Origin: an uncultured Bacilli bacterium
Lineage (GTDB): Bacteria > Bacillota_I > Bacilli_A > RF39 > UBA660
Reading direction: 5' to 3'
Assembly (NCBI GenBank): GCA_947588935.1
Contig: CANQAU010000005.1
Location: forward strand, 1-32,583
Length of the DNA: 32,583 bases
Shown here: piece after piece, positions 15,126 to 23,834 of the stretch
Position numbering within the stretch: position 1 is the stretch's first letter
Layout of the letters: every line of letters begins with the position of its first letter
Notes under the pieces: model-generated
Database searches by the model: none
What the model saw: only the letters and a program-made list of their open reading frames with translations
What the model was told of the DNA's origin: nothing
Program-made: the position numbers and the translations under genes

Positions 15126-16016
15126 TTATTCTCCTTCAACTTTTATTCCTAGAATATCTAAAATTCTTTCTAAATCTTTTTCAGAGTCAAATGGAATTTC
15201 AATTTTCCGTGGGCCAATCTTTACTTTTGTTCCAATCTTTTCGCGCATAATACGCTCATATATCGCATTTCGGATACTTCTTGTATCTGTCATGCGGACA
15301 ATTTTATTTTTCTTTGGCAATTCTTCTTCTGTTATCATTTTTTCTAGATCGCGAACGCTCATTGAATTTACGACTGCTTTGGTTGCCAATTCGTCAATTT
15401 TACTATTGTCTTCTATTTTGCTTAAAGCCCTAGCATGTCCCATACTTAGTTTCTTGTTTTGAACTAATTTTTTCGTATTCGTTGGCAGCGTTAATAACCC
15501 TAACATATTGGTTACATAACTGCGGCTTTTTCCAAATTTTTTGGCAAACTCTTCTTGGGTCATTCCGCTCATACGAATGATATTTTCATAGGCACTTGCT
15601 TCATCAATCGGATTTAAATCTTCTCGTTGAATATTTTCAATCAAGGCAATTTCCATCATTTCTTGATCATTAAAATTTTTCACAATCGCAGGGATGGTTT
15701 TTAATCCTGCAACACGAGCAGCTTTGGTACGACGTTCACCAGCAATTAATTCGTAACCTTTGATACTTTTTTTAACAATGATTGGTTGAACAATTCCTAC
15801 TTCTTTAATTGATTCTGCTAATTCTTGAATGGTTTCATCATTAAAAACTTTACGTGGTTGGTATGGATTTGAACGGATTTCATCTAAGTCTATTTCCAAT
15901 ATATCATTGGTTTTCGCCTCTTTTATAATATCCTTTTCAAAATTATCAAAGTCGATTACTTCATTTGAGAAAAGTTGTTCCAATCCTCTTCCTAAAGCCT
16001 TTCTTTTAGTTTCCAT
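15126..16016 (-). CDS. parB: Chromosome-partitioning protein ParB (Spo0J)
   Basis: ParB/Spo0J CTPase, 296 residues, that binds parS and loads SMC near the origin. The N-terminal LGRGLEQLFSNEV is the ParA-stimulating motif. NPYQPRKVFND and LIAGERRTKAARVAG form the CTP-binding ParB/Srx domain (about 45-135), ENIQREDLNPIDEA follows, and the helix-turn-helix is in MTQEEFAKKFGKSRSYVTNM (about 152-171). The C-terminal dimerisation region ends near DLERILDILGI. It overlaps parA by 11 bases. No consensus parS site (TGTTTCACGTGAAACA) was noticed in the window. Confidence 0.96.
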   Translation of the reverse strand: METKRKALGRGLEQLFSNEVIDFDNFEKDIIKEAKTNDILEIDLDEIRSNPYQPRKVFNDETIQELAESIKEVGIVQPIIVKKSIKGYELIAGERRTKAARVAGLKTIPAIVKNFNDQEMMEIALIENIQREDLNPIDEASAYENIIRMSGMTQEEFAKKFGKSRSYVTNMLGLLTLPTNTKKLVQNKKLSMGHARALSKIEDNSKIDELATKAVVNSMSVRDLEKMITEEELPKKNKIVRMTDTRSIRNAIYERIMREKIGTKVKIGPRKIEIPFDSEKDLERILDILGIKVEGE

Positions 16017-16791
16017 TTCTACTAATCACTTCCTTTGCGAGATTTTGATAAGCAAGGGTGGCGCGGCTTGTTGGGTCATAATCACTAATTGGTTTTCCAT
16101 GACTTGGGGCTTCTACTAAACGCACTAGTCTAGGTATTATCGTATTAAAAACTTTACTTTTAAAACATTTTCTTACTTCTTCGATGATTTCTAATCCGAT
16201 GTTGGTCCGTCCATCTAACATTGTTAAAAGGACTCCTTCTATTCTCAATTCCGGATTCATATTGGATTGAACTAAAATAATTGAATTTAATAGTTGGGTA
16301 ATTCCTTCTAGTGCAAAGTATTCACATTGTACCGGAATAATGACTGAATCACTAGCAACTAAAGCATTCATAGTCGATATGCCAAGTGATGGTTGACAAT
16401 CAATAATAATATAATCATATTTTTCTTTGATGCTTTCCAAAGATGTTCGCAATTGTTCATTTTGACGAAACGTGTTATCTTCTAGCATTTTTTTAACAAA
16501 TTCAACATCCACTCCGGCTAGATTGATGGTTGCGGGAATCACTGATAAATTTTTAAATTTTGTCTTCATGATTGCATCTGTAATATCACAATTTCCAGTA
16601 ATCACATCATAGATATCATTTTTGAAATCATTTGCATTTAAACCTAGTCCCGAAGAGGCATTGCCTTGGGGGTCTAAATCGATTAAAAGCGTTTTCTTTC
16701 CTTCTTTTCCTAAGGCGGCGGCAAGATTGATACTTGTTGTTGTTTTTCCTACTCCACCCTTTTGGTTAACTAAAGAAATAATTTTCGCCAT
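16006..16791 (-). CDS. parA: Chromosome-partitioning ATPase ParA (Soj)
   Basis: ParA/Soj, a deviant Walker-type ATPase of 261 residues that works with ParB in origin segregation and, in Bacillus, modulates DnaA. The deviant P-loop KGGVGKTTTS is at 11-20 (signature lysine at 11), LLIDLDPQGNASSGLG covers Walker A', and YIIIDCQPSLG is Walker B. Length is normal for chromosomal Soj (about 253-260). A promoter and AAGGTGG ribosome site precede it, and it heads the parA-parB-mscS-DUF951-abgT-ychF series. Genes usual upstream in Bacillus (noc, rsmG, mnmG) are missing. Confidence 0.96.
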   Translation of the reverse strand: MAKIISLVNQKGGVGKTTTSINLAAALGKEGKKTLLIDLDPQGNASSGLGLNANDFKNDIYDVITGNCDITDAIMKTKFKNLSVIPATINLAGVDVEFVKKMLEDNTFRQNEQLRTSLESIKEKYDYIIIDCQPSLGISTMNALVASDSVIIPVQCEYFALEGITQLLNSIILVQSNMNPELRIEGVLLTMLDGRTNIGLEIIEEVRKCFKSKVFNTIIPRLVRLVEAPSHGKPISDYDPTSRATLAYQNLAKEVISRNGN

Positions 16792-16824
16792 AATACCACC
16801 TTCACATTTTTCGTCACTATTGTT

Positions 16825-16833
16825 ATTTTATCA
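16825..16833 (-). promoter_or_regulatory. Candidate extended -10 promoter of the parAB operon
   Basis: Minus-strand TGATAAAAT (TGn plus TAAAAT) lies about 34 bases upstream of the parA ATG. The -35 region is poor. The 89-base gap it occupies separates parA from the unknown gene upstream. Confidence 0.4.
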
Positions 16834-16880
16834 CATGTCGCATATTTTGTCTTTATAAAATCGTCTAAGAATAGTGAAAA

Positions 16881-17351
16881 TTAGTCTTTCGAGACTAGGT
16901 TCCAAGATTTTAAAATTTCTTCTTCTTTCTGCATCTTTTTTAGAGCAATTTCAAATTTTTCTAGTTCTTGCTTTGTCACAAGTTTTCTTTCTTTTAAATA
17001 TGTAACAAATTCTCTTGGTGTTCCAAAAAAGATTTTTTCTGAAAACGTAATTAAACGTTTTTCTAATTTCTTTAATGATGTCGGATCTTTTTGATATAAA
17101 ACATGTGCTTTATTAATGTCTACACGATAGTAACTCATTTGATTGGTAAGCATTTGTTCTCCTTGTTTAATGGTTCCTTTTTCGACAACTTGTTTTTGAT
17201 GAACATTTTGGGATTTGAAATCGAGAATAATATATTTCGTTTCTTCCCAAGTAATTTGTTCTAACTGTTTTACAGCGTAGTATTTTTGATTTAAAATAAA
17301 TTCTAATATCGGAATACCATCTAAGCATATAAAGATATAATAAAAATGCAT
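16881..17351 (-). CDS. Uncharacterised 156-residue protein
   Basis: I do not recognise a family. The product is basic and soluble apart from a short hydrophobic start (MHFYYIFICLDGIPILEFIL). The first half looks like alternating beta strands (KQLEQITWEETKYIILDF) and the second half like charged helices (KKLEKRLITFSEKIF, then KLVTKQELEKFEIALKKMQK). The ATG at 17351 has GAGGTGATAAG before it and a credible promoter (TTGACG, 17 bases, TAAAGT). It lies between ftsH and parA and seems monocistronic. A real gene is supported by the promoter, ribosome site and length; no function can be given. Confidence 0.7.
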   Translation of the reverse strand: MHFYYIFICLDGIPILEFILNQKYYAVKQLEQITWEETKYIILDFKSQNVHQKQVVEKGTIKQGEQMLTNQMSYYRVDINKAHVLYQKDPTSLKKLEKRLITFSEKIFFGTPREFVTYLKERKLVTKQELEKFEIALKKMQKEEEILKSWNLVSKD

Positions 17352-17369
17352 CTTATCACCTCGACGGTC

Positions 17370-17398
17370 ACTTTATCATGGTTTTTTTTCAGCGTCAA
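17370..17398 (-). promoter_or_regulatory. Promoter of the unknown 156-residue gene
   Basis: Minus-strand TTGACG (17398-17393), a 17-base spacer and TAAAGT (17375-17370) preceded by TGA, making an extended -10. The Shine-Dalgarno GAGGTG follows closely. Confidence 0.6.
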
Positions 17399-17502
17399 AA
17401 GACCGTTTTTTCTCATCTTTGATATATTTTTGATCCTTTTTTATTTTCTTCTCATGCTTTTGAAAATTTGGGCTTTCTTTTTTGATTGTTTATTAAAAAC
17501 GC

Positions 17503-17534
17503 AAAAAAAGAAGAATTATAGTTTGTCTTCTTCT
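17503..17534 (-). terminator. Intrinsic terminator of ftsH
   Basis: On the minus strand AGAAGAA (17534-17528 read as its complement) pairs with TTCTTCT at 17515-17509, with a 12-base loop containing the ftsH stop codon, followed by seven Ts. The gap from here to the promoter at 17370-17398 holds nothing else that I can recognise. Confidence 0.7.
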
Positions 17535-19495
17535 AACGCTTCTTTTAATTCTTCCTTTGTCATTTTGGTGTAACCTTTGACACCTTTTGCTTTGGCTAGT
17601 TCACGAAGTTTTAAAATGGTTGGTTCATCATCTTTCGCAGATAGATCTTCGTCCACAATTTTCCCAGTTAAGACAAGAGATTCAATTTGCTCTTTCGTAA
17701 GTGTTTCCCTTTCCATTAAAGCATCGCTTAATAGCATGATTAAATCTTTATTTTTCTTAATAATTTCTTTGGCTTTTTGATAACATTCATCGATAATTTT
17801 TCGGGCAGCTTGATCGATTTCTAAAGCGACTTGATCAGAGTAATTTTTCGATTTATTGTAATCTCTACCTAAGAAAATTCCTTCTTCTTTTTGTTCGTAT
17901 TGCATTGGTCCTAAATCACTCATACCATATTCCGTAACCATACTTCTTGCAATGTTTGTAGCACGTTTGAAGTCATCACTTGCTCCCGTTGTAATTTCTC
18001 CTAAGAATAACTCTTCACTTGCACGACCTCCTAGAAGACCTGTAATGGTTGCCAAAAGTTCATTTTTTGACATAATTGACATTCTTTCTTCTTTTGGAAG
18101 CATCATGGTATATCCTCCAGCGTGTCCACGTGGAATAATCGTAATTTTATGTACTTCGTTCGCATCTTCTAATTTGATACCTATTACTGCGTGTCCTGCT
18201 TCATGAATACTTACAAGTCGTTTTTCTTTCTCTGTAATTTTATGAGATGTTTTGGCAGGTCCCATTAAAACACGGTCTGTTGCTTCATCAATATCATTCA
18301 TGGTAATGGCATCTTGATTTTTTCTGACAGCTAGCAGTGCTGCTTCATTTAATAAATTCTCTAAGTCTGCACCACTGAATCCAGGTGTACGTAAACTGAT
18401 ATTTTTAAGATTTACCGTTTTTGCAAAAATTTTATTTCTTGCATGAACTTTTAATATTTCTTCACGTTCTTTCGCATCTGGTAAATTGACTGTCACCTGA
18501 CGGTCAAATCTTCCTGGTCGAAGAAGAGCTGGGTCAAGAACATCCGGACGGTTGGTTGCGGCGATAATAATAATTCCTTCATTAGCACCAAAACCATCCA
18601 TTTCTGTTAATAATTGATTCAGGGTTTGTTCTCTTTCATCATGTCCACCACCAATGCCAGATCCTCTTTGACGTCCTACGGCATCGATTTCATCAATGAA
18701 AATTAAGCATGGTGCATTTCTTTTCGCATCTTTAAACATCTCTCGAACACGGCTTGCTCCTACACCGACAAACAATTCTACAAAGTCTGATCCACTAATG
18801 TAAAAGAATGGAACGTTTGCTTCTCCAGCAACGGCTTTGGCAAGTAATGTTTTCCCTGTTCCTGGAGGGCCTACTAATAAAACTCCTTTTGGAATTCTAG
18901 CACCTAACTTTTGAAAACGTTTTGGATTTTTTAAAAAGTCAATTAATTCTTTTACTTCTTCTTTTTCTTCTTTTAATCCCGCAACATCCGTGAATTTAAC
19001 ACTACCACCGTCTTCACTTAATTTTGCACGACTTTTTCCGAAATCCATACTTCCTTTGTTGCTGTTGGCCATTTTCGAAAATAAGAAGTAAGTAACTCCA
19101 ACCAGTAGGAATAAGGGAACCACATTTACAATGATGTACATCCAAGAAAATGATCCTGGATCTGGTTCGGTTTCATATACATTTAATTTATTTGCTTCGG
19201 CATATTTCACAATATTGGCCAATTCTTCTTCCACGACTTTGGCTTTGAATGTTTCGTTTTCTTTATAATTATTTAATTTTCCTTCAATGTAATAAATGTG
19301 TTCATCTCCACTTGGTGTTATTGTAATTTCTGTAACTGTTTTTGCAGAAATGGAATCCATTAATTCTCCTGTTGTCAATTCTTTAACTACATTACGTCCC
19401 ATATTTAAAACAGATAATACAATGAATATTACTACTATCAAAACGACATAGGGAAATAAATTTTTGATTGTATTTGCATTACTTTTTCGTGACAT
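17516..19495 (-). CDS. ftsH: ATP-dependent zinc metalloprotease FtsH
   Basis: Membrane-bound AAA+ protease, 659 residues from the ATG at 19495, that degrades misfolded and regulatory membrane proteins. There are two membrane helices (about 13-31 and 118-140) with an extracytoplasmic domain between them. The AAA+ module has Walker A GPPGTGKT (209-216), pore motif [10 protein letters not shown], Walker B LIFIDEID (about 264-271) and the second region of homology [19 protein letters not shown]. The zinc protease site is HEAGH (431-435), with a later [12 protein letters not shown] carrying the third ligand. The longer in-frame start at 19525 is less likely because AGGAG lies just before the ATG at 19495. 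Its start overlaps the end of tilS by 17 bases. Confidence 0.96.
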   Translation of the reverse strand: MSRKSNANTIKNLFPYVVLIVVIFIVLSVLNMGRNVVKELTTGELMDSISAKTVTEITITPSGDEHIYYIEGKLNNYKENETFKAKVVEEELANIVKYAEANKLNVYETEPDPGSFSWMYIIVNVVPLFLLVGVTYFLFSKMANSNKGSMDFGKSRAKLSEDGGSVKFTDVAGLKEEKEEVKELIDFLKNPKRFQKLGARIPKGVLLVGPPGTGKTLLAKAVAGEANVPFFYISGSDFVELFVGVGASRVREMFKDAKRNAPCLIFIDEIDAVGRQRGSGIGGGHDEREQTLNQLLTEMDGFGANEGIIIIAATNRPDVLDPALLRPGRFDRQVTVNLPDAKEREEILKVHARNKIFAKTVNLKNISLRTPGFSGADLENLLNEAALLAVRKNQDAITMNDIDEATDRVLMGPAKTSHKITEKEKRLVSIHEAGHAVIGIKLEDANEVHKITIIPRGHAGGYTMMLPKEERMSIMSKNELLATITGLLGGRASEELFLGEITTGASDDFKRATNIARSMVTEYGMSDLGPMQYEQKEEGIFLGRDYNKSKNYSDQVALEIDQAARKIIDECYQKAKEIIKKNKDLIMLLSDALMERETLTKEQIESLVLTGKIVDEDLSAKDDEPTILKLRELAKAKGVKGYTKMTKEELKEALEEDKL

Positions 19496-20825
19496 ACTTT
19501 TTCTCCTCACTAAAAACATACTCATATATTATATCATAATTTTCATTAATTTCTTTATCAAATTTCGATTTTCGCAAAGATGGAACCCACAGAATTTGAT
19601 CATTGGCATCGACGAGAATTGGCCACCATTCTCTTTTTTCTTTTGGGATTTTTGCATTTATAAAAATGTCTTTGATTTTTTGATGGCCACATAGATGTTT
19701 GCTTTCTATTTTATCTGCTATTTTTCTTGTTCGCAAATAAAGTGGAAGCGCTATCTCTTTACTATTTAATCGAATAATATTATTACTCTTCGAAGTTCGA
19801 TTTTGACTTGCAATAATTTTTCCAAATTCAGGGATATCAACCGATTCGTTTAACTTTATGTAATAAGGTTCTGTCTTATTCTTCTTTACTATTTTAAATG
19901 TTTGGTAACTTTTTATTCCTATTCTTTTATCCGGTAATGAAATTTCTTTGTTCCCGTCTTGTTGTAATATATTTAGAATTTGATTTATTTGTTTTTCCGT
20001 TAATAAATTCTTTTTGTCACCATATATTTTTTGTAAATAATTTTCTATTACATAACGTTTTTGAAATGAATCTAAATCTCTCATTTCAACAATATGTAAA
20101 GTATCATTCTTCACGCATTCCGTCAAGACATTCGCCATAGATTTCACAAGAAATTCATTTATCCGACATAATTCTTCACTAAATTTTAAATATTTTTGAT
20201 GAACGTTTTTATTTTCTTTTTTCAAAAAAGGTAAAACATGATGACGAAACCGATTTCTTGTATAGGTATCTTCTTCATTGCTAGCATCTACTCTGTATGG
20301 AATATTTTGTTTTTCTAGTTCTTGTTTTATGTCTTCTTTTGTTTCGGTAATTAAGGGCCTTACAATGGTATAATTTTCTTTTTCTTCTATTTTCGAAAAA
20401 CCATGATACGCAAAAAACGATGCTCCACGATTTAATTTCATTAGTATGGTTTCTATTAAATCATCACCATGATGAGCCGTCATAAAATAATGGGCATGAT
20501 ACTTTTGGATGATGGATTCAAAAAATTCTTGTCTCATACGATGGGCTTCATCATGAAAATTATTCTTTTTATATTCTTGAAATACGGTTCCTTCAAAGAT
20601 GATGTTATGATCAAAACAATATTTTTTTAGGAATTGATATTCTTCTTCTGATTCCATCCGTTTTCGATGATTTACGTGTGCACATATTAATATAATTTTT
20701 TTCTTTTGACGAATTTCTTCTAAAAGGGTTAATAAATACATGGAATCTGGTCCGGCAGAGCATGCAAATACAACGATGTCATTTTCTTTTAATAATCGAT
20801 TTAAAAATAATTTTGGTTCTTTCAT
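19479..20825 (-). CDS. tilS: tRNA(Ile)-lysidine synthetase TilS
   Basis: TilS adds lysine to C34 of the tRNA-Ile CAU anticodon so that it reads AUA; the gene is essential in most bacteria. It has 448 residues (Bacillus about 470). The N-type ATP-pyrophosphatase loop reads SAGPDSMY (23-30), a variant of the usual SGGxDS with Ala in the second position. TAHHGDDLIETILMKLNRGA is the family helix, RPLITETKEDI follows, and NRFRHHVLPFL is the usual RNxxRxxxxP element. The C-terminal domain contains GHQKIKDIFINAKIPKEKRE. It is upstream of ftsH, the normal Firmicutes neighbourhood, but hprT, usually between the two, is missing. Confidence 0.95.
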   Translation of the reverse strand: MKEPKLFLNRLLKENDIVVFACSAGPDSMYLLTLLEEIRQKKKIILICAHVNHRKRMESEEEYQFLKKYCFDHNIIFEGTVFQEYKKNNFHDEAHRMRQEFFESIIQKYHAHYFMTAHHGDDLIETILMKLNRGASFFAYHGFSKIEEKENYTIVRPLITETKEDIKQELEKQNIPYRVDASNEEDTYTRNRFRHHVLPFLKKENKNVHQKYLKFSEELCRINEFLVKSMANVLTECVKNDTLHIVEMRDLDSFQKRYVIENYLQKIYGDKKNLLTEKQINQILNILQQDGNKEISLPDKRIGIKSYQTFKIVKKNKTEPYYIKLNESVDIPEFGKIIASQNRTSKSNNIIRLNSKEIALPLYLRTRKIADKIESKHLCGHQKIKDIFINAKIPKEKREWWPILVDANDQILWVPSLRKSKFDKEINENYDIIYEYVFSEEKKYVTKK

Positions 20826-20849
20826 TGTATCACGCCCTTTGTGGTTCTT

Positions 20850-20878
20850 ATTCTAGCCGAAAATATCTTATAAAGCAA
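20850..20878 (-). promoter_or_regulatory. Promoter of tilS-ftsH
   Basis: Minus-strand TTGCTT (20878-20873), a 17-base spacer and TAGAAT (20855-20850). It lies between tilS and the terminator of the upstream transport cluster. The ribosome site AAGGG before the tilS ATG is weak and a little distant. Confidence 0.55.
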
Positions 20879-20880
20879 AT

Positions 20881-20902
20881 AAAAAAGAGGTGTTTCCTCT
20901 TT
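20881..20902 (-). terminator. Intrinsic terminator of the secreted-protein/ABC transporter cluster
   Basis: On the minus strand AAAGAGG and CCTCTTT form a perfect seven-base-pair stem around AAACA, followed by a T run. The stop codon of the last permease gene (20901-20903) is inside the stem. Confidence 0.85.
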
Positions 20903-21524
20903 ATATTACTTTTTTAAATGTAAAAGTTTTCCAATTATATATCATTAGAATAATGGCTATTGGCAGGATTATAATTGGTTGAAATGTGTTTAGCATCATA
21001 AGAAATATGAAAATGAGAAAAATATTGGCATATATTTTTTGGGGAATATTCAAACTTGTGATAATCAAAATTGGTATGGCCATGATTAAGATAATTGGAT
21101 TTATCATATAATTCCAGTGAAAAGGGATTTTATCTATAAAATACAGATAGGTCAAAAAGATTTGAATTGTTTTTCCTATTATTATAAATAATAGAGATGT
21201 GCATAACTTATCTCTTATCCACTTTTTGGGAGGATATCGTAATACGATGTTTTCTTTGGCATATAACAATTCGTTTTTGTAAAATTGATACAGAAGATAA
21301 AATAATAAACCGGTTTGATAAATGGCTATTAACCGTTCTACCATTGAATAATTATTGATATTTGGGTATCCAATTAATGCTAGAAAATCATTTTCGGTTG
21401 TAACCATTTCAGGCGGTCTAAGTATCAAAAAGAGGATTTGAATGCTAATTATGAAGAAAAATAACGCAATCCATATCCAGTTTTTGAAAAGTGTACTTTT
21501 TAATATTTTCCATTGTTCTTTCAT
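20901..21524 (-). CDS. Predicted ABC-type transporter membrane subunit (207 residues)
   Basis: An integral membrane protein with five or six hydrophobic segments (about 15-35, 68-85, 105-128, 138-160 and 165-198) and few charged loops. I do not recognise a specific family; it is similar in size and style to permeases of gene clusters for bacteriocin immunity or export. Its start overlaps the upstream permease gene by four bases (ATGA), and it ends in the cluster terminator. The neighbouring ATPase gene makes an ABC-2-like permease role the best inference. Confidence 0.6.
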   Translation of the reverse strand: MKEQWKILKSTLFKNWIWIALFFFIISIQILFLILRPPEMVTTENDFLALIGYPNINNYSMVERLIAIYQTGLLFYLLYQFYKNELLYAKENIVLRYPPKKWIRDKLCTSLLFIIIGKTIQIFLTYLYFIDKIPFHWNYMINPIILIMAIPILIITSLNIPQKIYANIFLIFIFLMMLNTFQPIIILPIAIILMIYNWKTFTFKKVI

Positions 21525-22267
21525 GAAAAATCCTGCTTCTTTCTAGATACCCAATATTCTATTATTTTCCATATTCCTACTAAAAAGATTGTGTATAAGA
21601 TAAAACAAAGTATTTCTAACCAGAATGATGTATATGTAAGATTTCTGAAGTAGTAGTAGGGTAAGAGGGGCAAATTATAAAAATGTTCAATTGGTTTGGG
21701 AATTTGTAAAACTCCTACTAACACACATTGAATTAAGATTACGATTGCCGCGCAGAAGTCGTTTAATCTGATACTTATTAAATACAAAATTACCTGAAGA
21801 ATGGTTTGAAAAACGATAAAGCGAATGATTGCTACGATGATACAAAAGAGCATGGGAATTTGGTAAGATGCTTGAATAAAAAATGAATAATCGCCAAAGC
21901 AGGACACAATGGCTCCCGCAATGGAGAGAATCACGGCTATAAGACATATATATACGCTAAATACACAAATATCTTTTTCATTTTTTTGAATCATCTTTGA
22001 GTAGGTTTGGTAACGTATTACTATATTTGCATTATTCGCTAATTCTTTTTTTAGAAAAATAACATTGAGTCCTAAAGCACAAAAACACATTACATTAAAG
22101 ATTGGACTTGTCAAAATCGATTGTAATCGGTAATAAAAATTATTGTGCATCAAACCGGAAAAAGCAGGAACACTAACACCAATCAATAATATTAAAAAAA
22201 TTAAAAGATTTTCTTTTCGATTAAAAAAAGTATTTAGTCTTGAAAAATATATTTTTATTTGATTCAT
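21521..22267 (-). CDS. Predicted ABC-type transporter membrane subunit (248 residues)
   Basis: A multi-pass membrane protein with about six hydrophobic segments (20-37, 53-70, 100-125, 133-165, 168-190 and 218-240). The N-terminal region NQIKIYFSRLNTFFNRKENL is amphipathic and cytoplasmic, as in ABC-2 permeases. Residues such as DFCAAIVILIQCVLVGVLQI lie in one helix. No named family is recognised. It overlaps the ATPase gene upstream by four bases and the second permease downstream by four, so the three are translationally coupled and likely form one complex. Confidence 0.6.
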   Translation of the reverse strand: MNQIKIYFSRLNTFFNRKENLLIFLILLIGVSVPAFSGLMHNNFYYRLQSILTSPIFNVMCFCALGLNVIFLKKELANNANIVIRYQTYSKMIQKNEKDICVFSVYICLIAVILSIAGAIVSCFGDYSFFIQASYQIPMLFCIIVAIIRFIVFQTILQVILYLISIRLNDFCAAIVILIQCVLVGVLQIPKPIEHFYNLPLLPYYYFRNLTYTSFWLEILCFILYTIFLVGIWKIIEYWVSRKKQDFS

Positions 22268-22893
22268 TTGACAATGGTTTGATTATCTACATGGAATACT
22301 TTTGTTGTTAATTTTTCTAAGTCCTCTTTAATATGTGTACTGATGATAATCAATTTTCCTTTTTTAGCTTCTTTTTTTAAATATTCTATTAATTTTTTGA
22401 CTGTGTTTTCTTCTATTCCATTAAATGGTTCATCAAATATCATGACTTCTGGATTTTCCATAATTACTTGAGCAATTCCTAATTTTTGTTTCATTCCAAG
22501 AGAATATTTGCTGTACTTTTTATCTTTTTCTTCTTTTAAGTTGACCGTATCTAAGGCATCTAAAATTTCTTTTTCGCCAATTTGATGTTGTATATCCGCT
22601 AACAATTTTAAATTTTCATATCCTGTTAAATCCGGATAAAAAGATGGTCTTTCAATAAAGGCTCTTAAATTGGGTGGAAATTCATTTTTTAAATTTAAAT
22701 TTTCGGAATTGTATAGGATTTCTCCTGTATTTGGAATATAAAACCCACAAATTAGTTTTAATAGTACACTTTTTCCAGAACCATTACGTCCATATAATCC
22801 GTATATATTTCCACTTTCTATGGTTATATTAATATCTTTTAAAACGGTGATGTCTTTAAATTTCTTTGACACATTTTTTAATTCAATTTTCAT
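22264..22893 (-). CDS. ABC transporter ATP-binding protein
   Basis: ABC ATPase of 209 residues. Walker A GRNGSGKSVLLK is at about 35-46, the Q-loop region reads RAFIERPSFYPDLTGYENL, the signature is YSLGMKQKL (about 129-137, LSGGQ variant LGMKQ), Walker B is VMIFDEPFNGI (about 149-159) and the H-loop is STHIKEDLE. The FxxxLTxxENL plus LGMKQ pattern is that of the ABC-2 exporter/drug-bacteriocin immunity class (CcmA, BcrA-like). It sits eight bases after a membrane protein gene and couples to two more, so it probably powers export or immunity. The substrate is unknown; the secreted protein at the head of the cluster is a candidate. Confidence 0.88.
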   Translation of the reverse strand: MKIELKNVSKKFKDITVLKDINITIESGNIYGLYGRNGSGKSVLLKLICGFYIPNTGEILYNSENLNLKNEFPPNLRAFIERPSFYPDLTGYENLKLLADIQHQIGEKEILDALDTVNLKEEKDKKYSKYSLGMKQKLGIAQVIMENPEVMIFDEPFNGIEENTVKKLIEYLKKEAKKGKLIIISTHIKEDLEKLTTKVFHVDNQTIVK

Positions 22894-22901
22894 AAACTCT
22901 C

Positions 22902-23792
22902 CTAATCATTTTTTTCACAATCCATTATTAGTTTTTCTTTATTTCGATAACATAGGTAGACCATTATACTTGTAAAAATCATCACAATGGTTGGAACAAT
23001 CATACAGGTTGCAAAACCACAGGTGTCATTAAATGTCATCATATTCATAATATTAAATATAACGGAATAGTCAGCATGAAGGATTAACGTCACAATTATC
23101 CATCCGAAACCTACTTCTAAAATTACTTCTAAACCGAGAATTGCTAAAAATGATAACATTAAACTGACAAAATAATGATGATATTTTCGAACAACAATGA
23201 GTCCAATATTTAAGTAAAGCATACAGTGAATCCATATATTTAATAAGTAGGTTATAAAAAACAACATTGGATATTTTATGGTCTCTGGATTCCAATATTC
23301 TGCATGTGTTGGAATGGTTCTTTTATACAAGAAACAGATTAAAAAAGAAAATATTACTACGGCTGGAAATACAAAAGAATATTTATAATACTTTTTCCAT
23401 AATCTTTTTTTAATGTTTTTAAAAGAATCTCTAGTGCATTCATTTTTGATACACTCATTTTTTAGGAATCTACTTATGGGTATTAATGCCGGTATTAAAA
23501 GAAATAACCAAATTACGATTGAATATTTTCCAAATCCTTCGATGGTTGTATCATGGTACATATCATAAACGTTAAATATTTCGTTGATATTTTCGTTTAA
23601 AGTATCTTCGCACGCTCTTCTGTGAGATTCTGAAATTTCTGGATTGGTTATTTGTGTTTTGCACTCTTCTTGAAGTTTGATTGCTCCTTGCATGACATGG
23701 ATATCATTTCGAATAAATTGATAAGAACGCGGTACGATAATCATTACGAAAAAAAGAAGAATGAGTGCGATCGAAATTTTTTCTGATTTCAT
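22902..23792 (-). CDS. Predicted multi-pass membrane protein (296 residues), probable permease
   Basis: Membrane protein with an N-terminal helix (about 5-22), an extracytoplasmic loop of about 70 residues (HVMQGAIKLQEECKTQ to YHDTTIEGFG) with Cys residues, and about five further helices. This loop-between-helices layout resembles ABC-2 permeases. No family is recognised. The start used is the ATG at 23792, with AAAGGTG nearby; the GTG at 23804 overlaps that site. It is 30-40 bases after the secreted protein gene and eight before the ATPase gene, so it belongs to the same transcript. Confidence 0.6.
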   Translation of the reverse strand: MKSEKISIALILLFFVMIIVPRSYQFIRNDIHVMQGAIKLQEECKTQITNPEISESHRRACEDTLNENINEIFNVYDMYHDTTIEGFGKYSIVIWLFLLIPALIPISRFLKNECIKNECTRDSFKNIKKRLWKKYYKYSFVFPAVVIFSFLICFLYKRTIPTHAEYWNPETIKYPMLFFITYLLNIWIHCMLYLNIGLIVVRKYHHYFVSLMLSFLAILGLEVILEVGFGWIIVTLILHADYSVIFNIMNMMTFNDTCGFATCMIVPTIVMIFTSIMVYLCYRNKEKLIMDCEKND

Positions 23793-23834
23793 ATTTATAT
23801 TCACCTTTATTTCAAGAAGAGTTTGCTTGACTTT

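Noticed and set aside
15126-16860. parS site near parAB
   Set aside because: No match to the 16-base consensus palindrome was noticed in or around the genes.
21687-21947. Second-frame minus-strand open frame inside the permease gene
   Set aside because: It is an alternative frame of a membrane-protein gene that is coupled to its neighbours.
23071-23295. Second-frame minus-strand open frame in the 296-residue membrane protein gene
   Set aside because: No ribosome site; the main frame explains the region.
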